DNA from: Qipengyuania pelagi
GTDB taxonomy: Bacteria; Pseudomonadota; Alphaproteobacteria; Sphingomonadales; Sphingomonadaceae
NCBI RefSeq assembly: GCF_009827295.1
Contig: NZ_WTYD01000004.1
Location: 13,779-77,778, forward strand
Length of the DNA: 64,000 nt
Direction of reading: 5' to 3'
The notes under the pieces were generated by a model, which was given only the letters and a program-made list of their open reading frames with translations, was not told the DNA's origin and did no database searches. The translations under genes were made by a program, and so were the position numbers. Below, piece after piece: positions 45,807 to 55,816 of the stretch (position 1 is its first letter; the number at the start of each line of letters is the position of its first letter).

Positions 45807-46925
45807 ATGGACGCGAATTTCTATGAGAATGATCTGGAACGGCTGGAGAACTCGGGGCGTCGCCGCACGCTGACCGAAGCGATTGGCCGCGATTTTTCCT
45901 CCAACGACTATCTCGCCTTGGCTGGATCGACCGCTCTGCGCACTGCCGCTGCCGAAGCGATCGCTCGAGGCGTCGGGATCGGATCAGGGGGATCGCGCCT
46001 CCTGCGCGGCAACTCGCCCGAACATATCGCGCTGGAAGCCGATGCAGCCCGGTTTTTCGGCAGTGAGAGCGCGCTGTTCGTGGGTTCGGGCTATGGCGCC
46101 AACTCCCTCATCCTTTCGACCCTGCCCCAGAGGGACGACCTCGTGCTGCACGACGCGCTGATTCACGCCAGCGCACACGAGGGTATGCGACTGTCACGCG
46201 CCCCATGCCAAAGCTTCGCGCATAACGACGTCGACGCGGCAGCGGATGCTATCAAAAAATGGCGGGCACGCGGTGGACGAGGAACACCGTGGATCGCAAT
46301 CGAAACGCTTTACAGCATGGATGGCGATGTCGCGCCGATTGCCGACTTCGCTGCCCTTGCCGACAGAAACGGGGCGATGCTGCTGATCGACGAGGCCCAT
46401 GCGGCGGGGATTTGCGGACCCAAGGGGCGCGGATTGGCGGCGCAATTGCAGGGGCGGGAAAACATCGTCACGCTGGCGACCTGTGGCAAAGCGCTGGGGT
46501 GCGAAGGCGCGCTGATCCTCGCGCCTGCCATACTGCGCGATTTTCTTGTCAATCGGGGGCGCGGATTTATCTTCTCGACCGCGCCATCCCCGCTGATCGC
46601 CGCGATCGCCCGCGAAAGCCTGGCCATCGTGGCGCTTGCCGATGATCGGCGCGACCGGCTGAATGAACTGATCGCGAAGGCGGGATATCATTTCGGTCCG
46701 CTCGGTATTCCATCCAGCGGCACGCATATCCAGCCCGTGATCGTCGGCGAGGATGCTCGCACGATGCACATCGCGGCGACCCTGCGGGATCGTGGCTTCG
46801 ATGTGCGGGGGATACGTCCGCCCACGGTTCCGGCAGGGACCGCACGCCTGCGCATTTCCATCACACTCAACACCGACGAGACCGAGATCGCCGAACTCGC
46901 CGTTGCGCTGGGAGACTTGCTTTGA
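45807..46925 (+). CDS. bioF: 8-Amino-7-oxononanoate synthase
   Basis: A 372-residue PLP enzyme condensing pimeloyl-ACP/CoA with alanine in biotin synthesis. Visible: [43 protein letters not shown] and the PLP lysine in TCGKALG. The ATG at 45807 (MDANFYEN) is preferred over the GTG at 45795. It is the first of three coupled bio genes. No BioR-like operator (TTATC-type palindrome) was seen in the 200 bases ahead. Confidence 0.92.
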   Translation: MDANFYENDLERLENSGRRRTLTEAIGRDFSSNDYLALAGSTALRTAAAEAIARGVGIGSGGSRLLRGNSPEHIALEADAARFFGSESALFVGSGYGANSLILSTLPQRDDLVLHDALIHASAHEGMRLSRAPCQSFAHNDVDAAADAIKKWRARGGRGTPWIAIETLYSMDGDVAPIADFAALADRNGAMLLIDEAHAAGICGPKGRGLAAQLQGRENIVTLATCGKALGCEGALILAPAILRDFLVNRGRGFIFSTAPSPLIAAIARESLAIVALADDRRDRLNELIAKAGYHFGPLGIPSSGTHIQPVIVGEDARTMHIAATLRDRGFDVRGIRPPTVPAGTARLRISITLNTDETEIAELAVALGDLL

Positions 46926-47542
46926 AGACCATCGTCGTCACCGGGACCGATACCGATATCGGCAAGACAGTATTCGCTGCCGGTCTCGCCAGGGCTTTGG
47001 GAGGATATTATTGGAAGCCGATCCAGGCCGGACTCGATGACGGTAGCGACAGCGCGCGGGTCGCCGATCTCGGGGTTCCGGCTTCCGCGATCATTCCCGA
47101 AGCCTATCGCCTGACAACGCCATGCTCACCCCACCGCGCCGCCGAGCTGGACGATATCGCGATCGATCCGTCCCGCCTCGCATTGCCGAGCCTCGAAGCG
47201 CCATTGGTGGTCGAAGGTGCGGGTGGCGCGCTGGTCCCGGTTACTCGCAATCTGCTCTACGCTGACCTCTTCGCGCAATGGACGGCGCCGGTCGTGATCG
47301 TCGCCCGCACGATGCTCGGAACCATCAACCATTCGCTTTTGACCATCGAGGCGCTTCGCGCGCGGCGCGTTCCGATACTCGGCATCGCGTTCGTCGGCGA
47401 TCCGCAGGAGGAAAGCGAAGCGACCATCTGCACGATCGGCAATGTCGAGCGTCTGGGACGGCTCGCCAGACTGGACCCGCTCAACGCCGATACGCTTTCC
47501 CGCGCCTTCGCGGCTGGATTTTCGGAAGGGACATGGGGATGA
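46922..47542 (+). CDS. bioD: Dethiobiotin synthetase
   Basis: A 206-residue ATP-dependent carboxylase closing the ureido ring. The P-loop [10 protein letters not shown] and the substrate lysine region YWKPIQAG are intact, as is [11 protein letters not shown]. The start is a TTG that overlaps the bioF stop as TTGA; a TTG start here may keep BioD at a lower level than its neighbours. Confidence 0.92.
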   Translation: MKTIVVTGTDTDIGKTVFAAGLARALGGYYWKPIQAGLDDGSDSARVADLGVPASAIIPEAYRLTTPCSPHRAAELDDIAIDPSRLALPSLEAPLVVEGAGGALVPVTRNLLYADLFAQWTAPVVIVARTMLGTINHSLLTIEALRARRVPILGIAFVGDPQEESEATICTIGNVERLGRLARLDPLNADTLSRAFAAGFSEGTWG

Positions 47543-48795
47543 GCCAGTCCCCGGTATGGCACCCGTTCACCCAACACGGCTTGCGTGAACCGATACCGCA
47601 CATCGCGCGAGCGCAGGGCGCGGTGCTTCACACGGAGGACGGGCGCGAAATTATCGACGCGATCTCTTCCTGGTGGGTGACGACGCATGGTCATGCCCAC
47701 CCGCGGATTGCGGCGGCGATCGCCGAACAGGCCGCAGTCCTCGACCAGATCATCTTTGCAGGGTGGACCCACGCGCCGGCTGAAAAGCTTGCGAAGAGCC
47801 TGCGCGAGATCATGCCTCAAAGCCTGACGCGCGTGTTCTTCTCCGATAGCGGATCGACCAGCGTCGAAGTCGCGCTGAAAATGGCGCTTGGGTACTGGCT
47901 GCATCGAGGCGAGGCACGGCATCGCATTGTCGTGATGGAAAACGGCTATCATGGCGATACGATCGGAACGATGTCGGTCGGGGCGCGCGGAGCATTCAAC
48001 CAGGCATACGAACCGCTGCTGTTCGACGTGACTTCGATACCGTTTCCGACACAGGGTTCCGAACAAATTTCCCTCGACAGGCTTGAAGAAGCATGTCGGG
48101 CCGATGCGGCAGCATTCATTGTGGAACCCCTGATGCTGGGGGCGGGTGGAATGCTCATGTATTCCGCGCAAACTCTTGCGGAGATGCGCCGGATTTGCGC
48201 GCAATTCGGCACTCTCTTCATCGCCGACGAGGTCATGACCGGTTGGGGGCGAACCGGCACATTGCTCGCGTGCGAACAGGCTGGGATCGAGCCTGACATC
48301 CTGTGTTTATCGAAAGGGCTCACAGGCGGAGCCATTCCGCTGGCAGTGACGATGGCAAGCGAACCGGTGTTCGATGCGCATTGGAGCGATGACCGGGCGC
48401 GGATGTTCTTTCATTCGTCGAGCTACACCGCCAATCCCATCGCCTGCGCTGCCGCGAACGCCAATATCGCGATCTGGCGAGACGAGCCGGTGATGGATCG
48501 GATCGACGAATTGGGGAAGCGGCAAGCCGAGCGCCTCGACAGGCTGGCGTCACACGCACTGGTTCACAACCCCCGCCGGATGGGCACCATCACCGCCTTC
48601 GACGTAGGCGAAGCGACTGGCTACCTCTCCGATCTCGCCCCGCGCATGTTGGCATTGTTTCGCGAACGGAACGTTCTGCTCCGCCCGCTTGGCAATACGG
48701 TCTATGTCATGCCGCCATATTGCGTCGATTCAGGCCAATTGGACCAGATCTATGAAGCCATCGAACACGTCTTGAACGAGATTGCTGTTCGCTAG
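47539..48795 (+). CDS. bioA: Adenosylmethionine-8-amino-7-oxononanoate aminotransferase
   Basis: A 418-residue class III aminotransferase using S-adenosylmethionine as amino donor. HPFTQH at the N-terminus and DAISSWWVTTHGHAHPRI are BioA-specific; the PLP lysine is in LSKGLTGG, and DEVMTGWGRTG precedes it. ATGA overlap with bioD. Ends the operon; bioB is not in the window. Confidence 0.93.
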   Translation: MSQSPVWHPFTQHGLREPIPHIARAQGAVLHTEDGREIIDAISSWWVTTHGHAHPRIAAAIAEQAAVLDQIIFAGWTHAPAEKLAKSLREIMPQSLTRVFFSDSGSTSVEVALKMALGYWLHRGEARHRIVVMENGYHGDTIGTMSVGARGAFNQAYEPLLFDVTSIPFPTQGSEQISLDRLEEACRADAAAFIVEPLMLGAGGMLMYSAQTLAEMRRICAQFGTLFIADEVMTGWGRTGTLLACEQAGIEPDILCLSKGLTGGAIPLAVTMASEPVFDAHWSDDRARMFFHSSSYTANPIACAAANANIAIWRDEPVMDRIDELGKRQAERLDRLASHALVHNPRRMGTITAFDVGEATGYLSDLAPRMLALFRERNVLLRPLGNTVYVMPPYCVDSGQLDQIYEAIEHVLNEIAVR

Positions 48796-49021
48796 CGACC
48801 TTGGAATGTTCTGACGTCGAAACTGGGCCGTAAGCGGACCATCCGCTGATAACCGGAACTCAGGCAAAGGTGCGGCGAACGAAATCACGTCTTCGCGGGC
48901 AGTGTTTGGCGCCACTAACCTTGGGCGGCTGTCGCTTGCCTATTAAAGGTCTCTGCGCGCTGATGCGACGCGCCCCGGCTGATCCTCCTAAAGCGCAGAC
49001 ACACTGCAGCTTTCAGCCAGC

Positions 49022-49037
49022 TCGATTTGCAAATCGA
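49022..49037. promoter_or_regulatory. 16-bp palindrome upstream of the CHAT gene
   Basis: TCGATTTGCAAATCGA is a perfect palindrome 47 bases before the CHAT start. Regulator unknown; the 288-base gap between bioA and this gene shows no other clear element. Confidence 0.35.
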
Positions 49038-49083
49038 ACCTGGAGATTTAAGGTGCCGTGGTCGTGGGCTTGGGGAGGCATCG

Positions 49084-52017
49084 ATGACGCATTTTTCGAA
49101 GCTCGGATGGTTTGCTGCGGCGACAATGGTGGTTCCCATGCCCGTCACGGCGATGGACACCTTGGCAGATGAAAATGACGCCGTCATCGCCGCGCTGGAC
49201 AATGCCATCGATGCCGCGACTGCGCGGGATGTTTTCAATACGCCTGAAACCGAGCTCGCCGTCTGGGAGAGGCTTTATACGAGAGCCAGGGGCGCAGACC
49301 ATCCCGCCGACCTGATGGCGCGCGCGGCCCTCGGATATGGTATCGCGCTCTATTACAGCGAAAGATACGAAGAGGCCGAAGCCAGGGTCGACGAGGCGCG
49401 GACACTGGCGGCAACGCTCGGACAGGCGGCCGATCCCTGGAGGTATCGGCTGCTGAGCTACGCATCGCTCGTCGCCGGGGAGCGCGGCAAGCAGGACCAA
49501 TCGAAAGCCTTCGCCGAGGAAGCGCGCGCTTCGGCCAAAACCCTGTATGGTGAAGACAGTGCGGAAATGGGTCTGGCACTCAACGCCACCGCGCTGACGC
49601 ACTGGATCGCGGGCGACCTTCCCGCGGCGCGCGATGCGATGTGCCACGCCGCCGACCTCGCCGAGGCACACCTCCCTGCATCCGATTACATGGTGTCGAA
49701 CAACATGTTCTCCTGCGCGGTCGCCGAGAGCATGGTCAGCGATGACGACGATAAAGTCATAGAGTATCTCGCGCGGGCATCGGCTTTCGCGCTCGCGAAC
49801 CTTCCGGCGGACCATTCGCGCATGGGCTATATCTTCAACAGCCACACGAACATGATGGGTCGTCTGGGCCGACATGGCGAGGTCGAGGCGCTGTCGCGCA
49901 AGGCAATCAACCTGTATGCCGATGCCGGGCTGGGGGACACGCTGGTGGTCCTCAACGTCCATTCGACGCTGTCGGGCAGCCTGCTGGCACAAGGCAAGCT
50001 CGAACAGGCGCTGGATGTGGCGCTTGCCCTCATCGAGAAAGCCGAGCGGAGATCGGCCCTTTCATCGCCCGGCCTCATCCCGCAAGCGCATGGCAATGCC
50101 GCACAAGCCTATATCGGGATGGGGAAGCTGCGCGAGGCCGCGGACCATCTTCGTGAGGCCATCCGCCTCTATCAGACGGAAAAGTCCGAGATGCTGGGCA
50201 TGGCGACCAGCCAGATGCGCGCCGCGCTCGTGCTTCAGAAGCTCGGAGAGCGGGAGCAGGCGGCGGAATACTTCGCAAGCGCGCTCGAAACGGGCGCGGA
50301 CCCCGGAAAGCTCCCGGATCTGAGGCGTCCATCCTTCGATTTGTTCCGCGCCCAGTATCTCGTGCGCGATGGGCGTCCGCAAGCGGCGTGGGCGGTGGCC
50401 GAGCCGATGGCCAGAGCGCAGGCCGAGCGTTTCCTCAGCCTGTCAGCAAAGCGTAGCGAGCTGGTCGCCCTGCAAGGCACGCTGGCTCCGGCCATGGCGG
50501 AGACCGCCTATATCGCGCTGCTCAACGACAAGCCCGACGAGGCATTTCACTTCGCTCAGCTCGCTTTGCTATCGGAGCTGGCCTTGGCCGATCTGCAGTC
50601 CGGGATGCGCCTGTCGAACGATCGTCCCGAACTGGCCGCGCTGGTCGGCGATTTGCGGCAGGCCGAGCGGAAATCTCTCGGATTCCAGAAACAGCTTCGC
50701 GAAATGGGGGCGCAGGAGCAGCAGGACAGGCTGGCGCAGGAGGAAGAGGCCAATCAGGCGCACATCCAGCAGCTGAAAAGCCGGATCGCGCGCGACTGGC
50801 CGCAATATACTGCTTTGCTGACACCCCGAATCGCAAGTCTGGATGAGGTTACCGCCGCTCTGCGACCGGGCGAAATGATGGCCTTGCCGATCGCGCTCGG
50901 CGACCGCATGGTTTCCGTCCTGATCGATCGCGATGGGCTCGACTGGGCCGAGACGGATATTCCTGCGGCATCGTTGCGCGCAGACGTGCGGTCCTTGCGA
51001 CAGGCCTACGACTTTTCCGCAGCCGATACCGACCTTGCGGACCAATTTCCCATAGAGGCATCGCGGCATCTCCACGATGCCCTGTTCCCACCCGCGCTCG
51101 CACCTAAACATAAGGCTGCGAACCGTGTCTTCATGCCGGCGAGCGGGGCATTCGCGACCATTCCGGTAGCGAGCCTGCTGACGCGAGATTTTGACCGTTC
51201 GCTCGAGCCGCGAGATTGGCCGTGGCTGCTGGCGGACAAGAGCGTTCAGGTGCGCGTGAGCCTGTCTGACAACAAGGAAACACCGCCGGAGAGGCGCGCC
51301 GAAATGCGGTTCTTCGGGATTGGCAATCCCGCGACAGGTGCTGTGAGCGCGCCCGCATTCGCTGATACGGAATCGCGACCGGGCTTGTCCGACCTGTTCC
51401 GCGGGACGCCCGATGCCAGAGCCCTCGCCGACCTACCCGCCCTGCCGGAAACGGGCGAGGAATTGCGCGAGATCGCGCGGGCGCTGGGTGAAGACAGAGG
51501 CATGGTCCTGACCGGCGGTAACGCCACCGAAGCAGCCGTCCGAAAAGCCGACCTCAGCGCATACGATGTCCTCGCCTTCGCGACGCATGGACTGGTCAGC
51601 GGCGAGATCAACGGGCTGATCGAACCAGCGCTGGTTCTGACGCCGATCGAAGGGGATGGGAGCGAGAATGACGGTCTTCTGACAGCGTCGGAGATCGCCG
51701 CGCTTCAGATCGACGCCGATTGGGTGATCTTGTCGGCTTGCAATACCGGCGCAGGCGACAGCGCCTCTTCGCCGTCCTATTCCGGGCTGGCGCGGGCCTT
51801 CCGCCAGGCTGGCGCGCGCTCGCTCCTCCTGTCGCATTGGCGTGTGCGCGACGATGTCGCCTCCCGTCTGACCGTCGCGACCGTTCGGAATGCCGCGCGG
51901 GGAATGGACCGGGCCGAGGCCTTGCGGCAGGCACAGATCGAGCTGATGCGCGATCCCGATCTACCCGAAGCTGCCAATCCGGCGGTCTGGGCACCCTTCG
52001 TCCTGATCGACGACTGA
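49084..52017 (+). CDS. Exported TPR-CHAT domain protein (caspase-like protease)
   Basis: A 977-residue protein. A signal peptide (about residues 1-23, VVPMPVTAMD) is followed by about 480 residues of TPR-type helical repeats, a charged coiled coil near 540-580 (QEQQDRLAQEEEANQAHIQQ) and a C-terminal CHAT domain. The CHAT dyad is His835 in FATHGL and Cys886 in LSACNTGAG, with SHWRVRDD after it, so it should be an active cysteine protease outside the cytoplasm. The start at 49084 has GGGGAGG five bases upstream. It converges on the lipoprotein/kinase operon; partner substrate unknown. Confidence 0.88.
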   Translation: MTHFSKLGWFAAATMVVPMPVTAMDTLADENDAVIAALDNAIDAATARDVFNTPETELAVWERLYTRARGADHPADLMARAALGYGIALYYSERYEEAEARVDEARTLAATLGQAADPWRYRLLSYASLVAGERGKQDQSKAFAEEARASAKTLYGEDSAEMGLALNATALTHWIAGDLPAARDAMCHAADLAEAHLPASDYMVSNNMFSCAVAESMVSDDDDKVIEYLARASAFALANLPADHSRMGYIFNSHTNMMGRLGRHGEVEALSRKAINLYADAGLGDTLVVLNVHSTLSGSLLAQGKLEQALDVALALIEKAERRSALSSPGLIPQAHGNAAQAYIGMGKLREAADHLREAIRLYQTEKSEMLGMATSQMRAALVLQKLGEREQAAEYFASALETGADPGKLPDLRRPSFDLFRAQYLVRDGRPQAAWAVAEPMARAQAERFLSLSAKRSELVALQGTLAPAMAETAYIALLNDKPDEAFHFAQLALLSELALADLQSGMRLSNDRPELAALVGDLRQAERKSLGFQKQLREMGAQEQQDRLAQEEEANQAHIQQLKSRIARDWPQYTALLTPRIASLDEVTAALRPGEMMALPIALGDRMVSVLIDRDGLDWAETDIPAASLRADVRSLRQAYDFSAADTDLADQFPIEASRHLHDALFPPALAPKHKAANRVFMPASGAFATIPVASLLTRDFDRSLEPRDWPWLLADKSVQVRVSLSDNKETPPERRAEMRFFGIGNPATGAVSAPAFADTESRPGLSDLFRGTPDARALADLPALPETGEELREIARALGEDRGMVLTGGNATEAAVRKADLSAYDVLAFATHGLVSGEINGLIEPALVLTPIEGDGSENDGLLTASEIAALQIDADWVILSACNTGAGDSASSPSYSGLARAFRQAGARSLLLSHWRVRDDVASRLTVATVRNAARGMDRAEALRQAQIELMRDPDLPEAANPAVWAPFVLIDD

Positions 52018-52035
52018 CACGCGCCGGACGGCTCG

Positions 52036-52095
52036 CCCAGTAACCTAAAGCCCGGTGACCTAAAGCCCAGTAACCTAAACCCCGGAGACCCAAAC
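52036..52095. repeat. Four 15-bp tandem repeats between convergent genes
   Basis: Units CCCAGTAACCTAAAG, CCCGGTGACCTAAAG, CCCAGTAACCTAAAC and CCCGGAGACCCAAAC run head to tail from 18 bases after the CHAT stop to one base before the lipoprotein stop. Alternating A/G at the fourth base suggests a 30-bp higher-order unit. No terminator hairpin is present. Confidence 0.7.
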
Positions 52096-52096
52096 C

Positions 52097-52684
52097 CTAG
52101 TCGACGACGAGGTAGACCCTTGCCGCCTCCGCCGAACGATTGGCGAGGCGAATGGTGTAGCGCGCCGAATAGGCGGGCAGCCAGCGGCACGTCGCGCTCG
52201 GCGCAATCTGCGTTTGGCAGACCGTATTGCCTTTCTTGTCCAGGATCAGGAAGCTGACCGGCGTTCCGCCTCGGGCCGCAGCAGCGACTTCCGCCGCTTC
52301 CCCGGCGAGGAAGAGCTGTTCCAGCTCGACCGCACGCAGACCTTCGACCACGGCCCGACGATATCCCCGGCCCAGGGCGCGACCGCGCAAGGGCGGCGAG
52401 GCGAAAGAGGATTGCGCGCGCCATTCGGCAAGCGGATCGTCCTTTGTGCCATCGATCGCCTTGACACCACTTCGGTCAAGGGCAGCCACGATGCGGTCGC
52501 GGTGCTCCCCCTGCCCGGCGGCATCGGCCTTGACCAGCATACCGGCGATCCGCTCGGCGTCGCTCGCATTCGCTGAAGGGGCGACAGGAGCTGCCGCAAC
52601 GGAAGCCCGCTCCGGCGCGCAGCCGGAGGCGAGGGCGACGGCACAGGCGAGGATGGGAAAGGGAAACCGGTCAGGAACAATCAT
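52097..52684 (-). CDS. Lipoprotein with PPC-like C-terminal domain
   Basis: A 195-residue exported protein. The lipobox is ASGC (Cys22). A helical region of about 100 residues is followed by a compact beta domain (GTPVSFLILDKKGNTVCQTQ, then ATCRWLPAYSARYTIRLAN) whose D..GN.VC...C.W.P...Y.I.L.N pattern resembles PPC-type beta sandwiches found in CHAT-associated proteins. Start overlaps the kinase stop (ATGA), so it is made with the two-component system. Confidence 0.65.
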   Translation of the reverse strand: MIVPDRFPFPILACAVALASGCAPERASVAAAPVAPSANASDAERIAGMLVKADAAGQGEHRDRIVAALDRSGVKAIDGTKDDPLAEWRAQSSFASPPLRGRALGRGYRRAVVEGLRAVELEQLFLAGEAAEVAAAARGGTPVSFLILDKKGNTVCQTQIAPSATCRWLPAYSARYTIRLANRSAEAARVYLVVD

Positions 52685-54036
52685 ACTTGCCTCCGCTCGT
52701 CCATCGCAACTTCGAAACGAGCCCCCCGGTCCGCGTCGATCAGGCGCAGCTGCCAGCCATGCCGTTCCGCAATGGCACGCGCCAGTGCCAGGCCGAGGCC
52801 CGCTCCGTTCTCGCCGTGCTCGTGCGCGGAGCTGCGATAGAAGCGCTCGAAAATCCGCTCGCGATCCGGCTCTGGAACGCCGGGGCCGTCATCCCGGACG
52901 ACCAGCCGTGGCCCCGGTTCGAGAACGAGCTCGATCGTGCCGCCCGCGGGGACATATTTGAATGCGTTGTCCAGCAGATTGGTGATCAGCCGTGCCAGAT
53001 GTTCCGCTTCGCCATCAACGGTCACGCCCGGTGCGATGTCCCAGTCGAAACGATGCCCCGATTCCTCTGCGCTATCGCAGTAAAGCTCGCAGATACTCTC
53101 GCAAAGCGCGCTCAGATCGACCGGTTTCAGACCGAGCTGATCGCCCTGCCGGGCTTGGCTCGCAGCAATATCGAGCAGGCTTTCGAGCGTGGCGATCAGC
53201 GACCTGATATCCTCGCGCGCCGCCACCAGATGCCGGGCCGTGGCCGGGTCGGGATCGGAACCGAGTGCCTTGACCAGCTTGCCATCGAGATGCGTCAGGG
53301 GCGTGCGGACTTCGTGGGCGATCTGGTCGGAGGCGTTGCGATAGGACACCATCAGGCGCTTCACCCGGTCGAGCACAGCGGCAGAATGCGCAGCCAGCTC
53401 GTCGATTTCATCGAACCTGCGATTATGCATCAGCGGAACGAGCGCACTCGTGTCGGTGGATTCGAAAGCGGCGTTGATGCCAGCGATACGGCGCTGCAGA
53501 CGCCTCGTGGCAAAGCGCGCCGCCAGGCCGACCAGCAAGACGAGCAGCAGGCCGCCGCCCAGAAACGCGAACCCCACCCGGCGTAATAGCGGGCCGGTAT
53601 CCTCGATCTCGTGCGCGACCAGCAAACGCAGATCGGGCCCCAATTGCGTGGCTCGCGCCAGCGCTTGTGTCGTCCTGCCGAGTGTTATGGTGCCGCTCTC
53701 GGAGATCGCCGGATCGAGATCGGGCCAGGCGCGGATATCTCCGGCCAGGCGGGCCCCGTTTTTTCCTGTCAGAAGATAGTGCGGCCGTGCGCCGTCCACG
53801 GGGACCAGCGCCAGCCTGTCCGCAATCCGACTGGTCAGCTCGCCGACCCCTCCGCTGGAATGGATATCCACGAGGCCCGCCAGATCGACATCCACCGCAT
53901 TGCGCCCGGTCTCCTCCAGCGTCGCGCGGATGGTCTGGTCGGTGATGAACCAGAGCCCCGCGACAAGCACGACCGCGACCGCAAGCGCGGTGGCGACAAG
54001 CCGGGAAAAGATGGACGTGCGGTCCTGCAAGATCAC
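52681..54036 (-). CDS. Two-component sensor histidine kinase
   Basis: A 451-residue inner-membrane kinase: helices at about 13-33 and 155-173 enclose a periplasmic sensor of about 120 residues, then HAMP, HisKA with phosphoacceptor His241 in AHEVRTPL, and a HATPase domain (NLLDNAFKYVPAGG, DDGPGVPEPDRERIFERFYR, GAGLGLALARAI). The sensed signal is unknown. Overlaps the response regulator upstream and the lipoprotein downstream by four bases. Confidence 0.92.
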   Translation of the reverse strand: MILQDRTSIFSRLVATALAVAVVLVAGLWFITDQTIRATLEETGRNAVDVDLAGLVDIHSSGGVGELTSRIADRLALVPVDGARPHYLLTGKNGARLAGDIRAWPDLDPAISESGTITLGRTTQALARATQLGPDLRLLVAHEIEDTGPLLRRVGFAFLGGGLLLVLLVGLAARFATRRLQRRIAGINAAFESTDTSALVPLMHNRRFDEIDELAAHSAAVLDRVKRLMVSYRNASDQIAHEVRTPLTHLDGKLVKALGSDPDPATARHLVAAREDIRSLIATLESLLDIAASQARQGDQLGLKPVDLSALCESICELYCDSAEESGHRFDWDIAPGVTVDGEAEHLARLITNLLDNAFKYVPAGGTIELVLEPGPRLVVRDDGPGVPEPDRERIFERFYRSSAHEHGENGAGLGLALARAIAERHGWQLRLIDADRGARFEVAMDERRQV

Positions 54037-54722
54037 CTGCCGTCCAGCAGGCGATAGCCCGATCCCCAGATCGTCTCCAGCGCGGGCGTGTCGAAGCCGT
54101 CTTCGAGCTTGCGCCGCAGACGCCCGATATTGACGTCGACCACGTTCGTCTGCGGATCGAAGGACATGTTCCAGACATCCTTCAAGAGCATCTCGCGCGT
54201 CACCGTCTCGCCGGCGTTTTCGATGAAGTACCGGAACAGTTCGAATTCACGCGGGCTCAGCGCCAGGTGCCGGTCCTGGCGGAAGGCGGTGCGGGCTTTC
54301 ACATGGCATTCGAACGCGCCGTAAAGGATGACCGCGCTGTGTTCGCGGCCCGATGCGCGGCGGTGCAGAGCCTGGACGCGTGCCTGCAATTCGCAGGCTT
54401 CATACGGCTTGGCGAGATAATCGTCGGCGCCCGCCTCAAGCCCTTCGGTGCGGTCGGTCGTCCGGCCCAGCGCCGAAAGCATGAGCACCGGTGTGCCGAC
54501 GCCGCTTTCGCGCAGGCGATGGACGATGGTGAGGCCATCGATATCGCCCAGCATCCGGTCGAGGATGATGATGTCGAAATCTTCCATCCCCGCGCGTAGC
54601 AGTCCGCCGGAACCGGTGGCCTCCCACGTCACACGATCGCCGTTTGCGGAGAAAAGCTCCTGTATTTCGGCGGCCGCGCGTCGGTCGTCTTCGACATACA
54701 GGATCGATAGCGCCCCACTCAT
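54033..54722 (-). CDS. OmpR/PhoB-family response regulator
   Basis: A 229-residue DNA-binding regulator: receiver domain with phosphorylatable Asp55 in IIILDRMLGD and the Lys in YLAKPYE, then a winged helix (ALSPREFELFRYFIENAGE, DVWNMSFDPQTNVVDVNIGR LRRKL region). Partner of the adjacent kinase. Its likely targets are the CTGTCAGA motif sites upstream of the CsgG/SH3 gene and the Slam operon. Confidence 0.92.
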   Translation of the reverse strand: MSGALSILYVEDDRRAAAEIQELFSANGDRVTWEATGSGGLLRAGMEDFDIIILDRMLGDIDGLTIVHRLRESGVGTPVLMLSALGRTTDRTEGLEAGADDYLAKPYEACELQARVQALHRRASGREHSAVILYGAFECHVKARTAFRQDRHLALSPREFELFRYFIENAGETVTREMLLKDVWNMSFDPQTNVVDVNIGRLRRKLEDGFDTPALETIWGSGYRLLDGR

Positions 54723-54826
54723 GCCGAGTAGCCTCCCCTATTGCCCGCCGTCCGCGACGCATGGGAATGTGCCATCGTCGCAGAACGGGGGCAAGCATAC
54801 GGCATGGATCGGATCGGTACCGAGGG

Positions 54827-55705
54827 TCAGCCGAGATCCTCGACCGAAACCCAGCCTGTCGTGCCGTAATCGTCCGCGACCTCGATGAAGAGCCCTTCGC
54901 GCTGTCCGGTCGGAGTCAGGCGGGTGCCGCTGCGCAGCGCCCGAATCTGGTCCGCCCCGGCGGACGGGCCGGCGCGCAGGACGGTATCGACGGCGACGCT
55001 GGCCGCAGCGTTTGCTGGCGCACTCGCCGATTGGGCAGCAGGACGTACGGAAGCCGCGATGGCCGCCTTCTGGCCGACCACTTCGTTGAAGGCCAGGATG
55101 ACCGCTTCGGCCATCATCTTTCCGTTCTTGCTGTTGCCATAACCCGCCGCATTGACTCCGGCCGACCAGGCTGTGGCGCCGCCGAAACTCAGCGAACTCT
55201 TCTTGACCGTGCCCGAACCGACCGCAACGGCCTGTCCGGTGGCCGGGCTGAGCAGTTTGATACCCGCCGCCACGCGCTTCTTCTTGCCGCCGAGGCCACC
55301 GAAAGCACCCAGCAGGGCACCTGCGAACGGCACTTTGCTCGCAACGCTGGTCAGCGCGCCGGAACGAAGCAGGCCTTCGGTCACGGCCGTCTTCGCGATC
55401 GAGATCGACTGGTCGACCTCTTCCGACGATCCGCCGATGACGTTCATGAGGAAATCGGCAGGGACGCCGCTGGCATTGCTGTGCGGGGTAAAGCAGCCCG
55501 ATTCGATCGCCAGCGAATTGACCAGTTCGCGCGGGCTGCCGAGGCCGAATTCGGTCCAGCCCTGCGTGTCGCCATCGACGACCGCGATCGTGCCCAGGCT
55601 GGTCTCGCAACGCGCCAGTTCGACATCACCCTTCTTCGCCATTGCGGGCGAAGCGGCGGGAATGAGCAGGGCGGCGGTTGCGAGCAGTGTGACGGCTTTC
55701 TTCAT
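54827..55705 (-). CDS. Exported CsgG-like/SH3 domain protein
   Basis: A 292-residue protein with a signal peptide (residues 1-23, ending SPAMAK). Residues about 30-205 resemble the CsgG/HfaB fold (LVNSLAIESGCFTP, DFLMNVIGG, GIKLLSPATGQAVAVGSGTVKK, KMMAEAVILAFNEVV), and residues about 232-292 form a bacterial SH3 domain (TVLRAGPSAGADQIRALRSG, GWVSVEDLG). No lipobox, unlike CsgG itself. Role probably in assembling or anchoring surface material at murein. A conserved motif lies 70 bases ahead. Confidence 0.75.
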   Translation of the reverse strand: MKKAVTLLATAALLIPAASPAMAKKGDVELARCETSLGTIAVVDGDTQGWTEFGLGSPRELVNSLAIESGCFTPHSNASGVPADFLMNVIGGSSEEVDQSISIAKTAVTEGLLRSGALTSVASKVPFAGALLGAFGGLGGKKKRVAAGIKLLSPATGQAVAVGSGTVKKSSLSFGGATAWSAGVNAAGYGNSKNGKMMAEAVILAFNEVVGQKAAIAASVRPAAQSASAPANAAASVAVDTVLRAGPSAGADQIRALRSGTRLTPTGQREGLFIEVADDYGTTGWVSVEDLG

Positions 55706-55773
55706 GGCAATTCCCCTCTGTGTGACGATGGCTCCTTATCGCGCGGGCTCGCCGGGCGGCCCACACACCTTGC

Positions 55774-55795
55774 CTGTCAGAAAGATGACAATGTC
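55774..55795 (-). promoter_or_regulatory. Candidate response-regulator site upstream of CsgG/SH3 gene
   Basis: CTGTCAGA-AAG-ATGAC-AATGTC on the plus strand, 69 bases before the start at 55705. Thirteen core bases and spacing match the site before the Slam gene; TGTCA-N6-TGACA symmetry and a further CCGTCAGA copy at 55796-55803 fit an OmpR/PhoB-type binding array. Confidence 0.45.
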
Positions 55796-55816
55796 CGTCA
55801 GATTTGGGGGAGCAGG

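Noticed and set aside
52036..52095. CRISPR or telomere-like array
   Set aside because: Units are 15 bp without spacers and only four copies; a simple tandem repeat.
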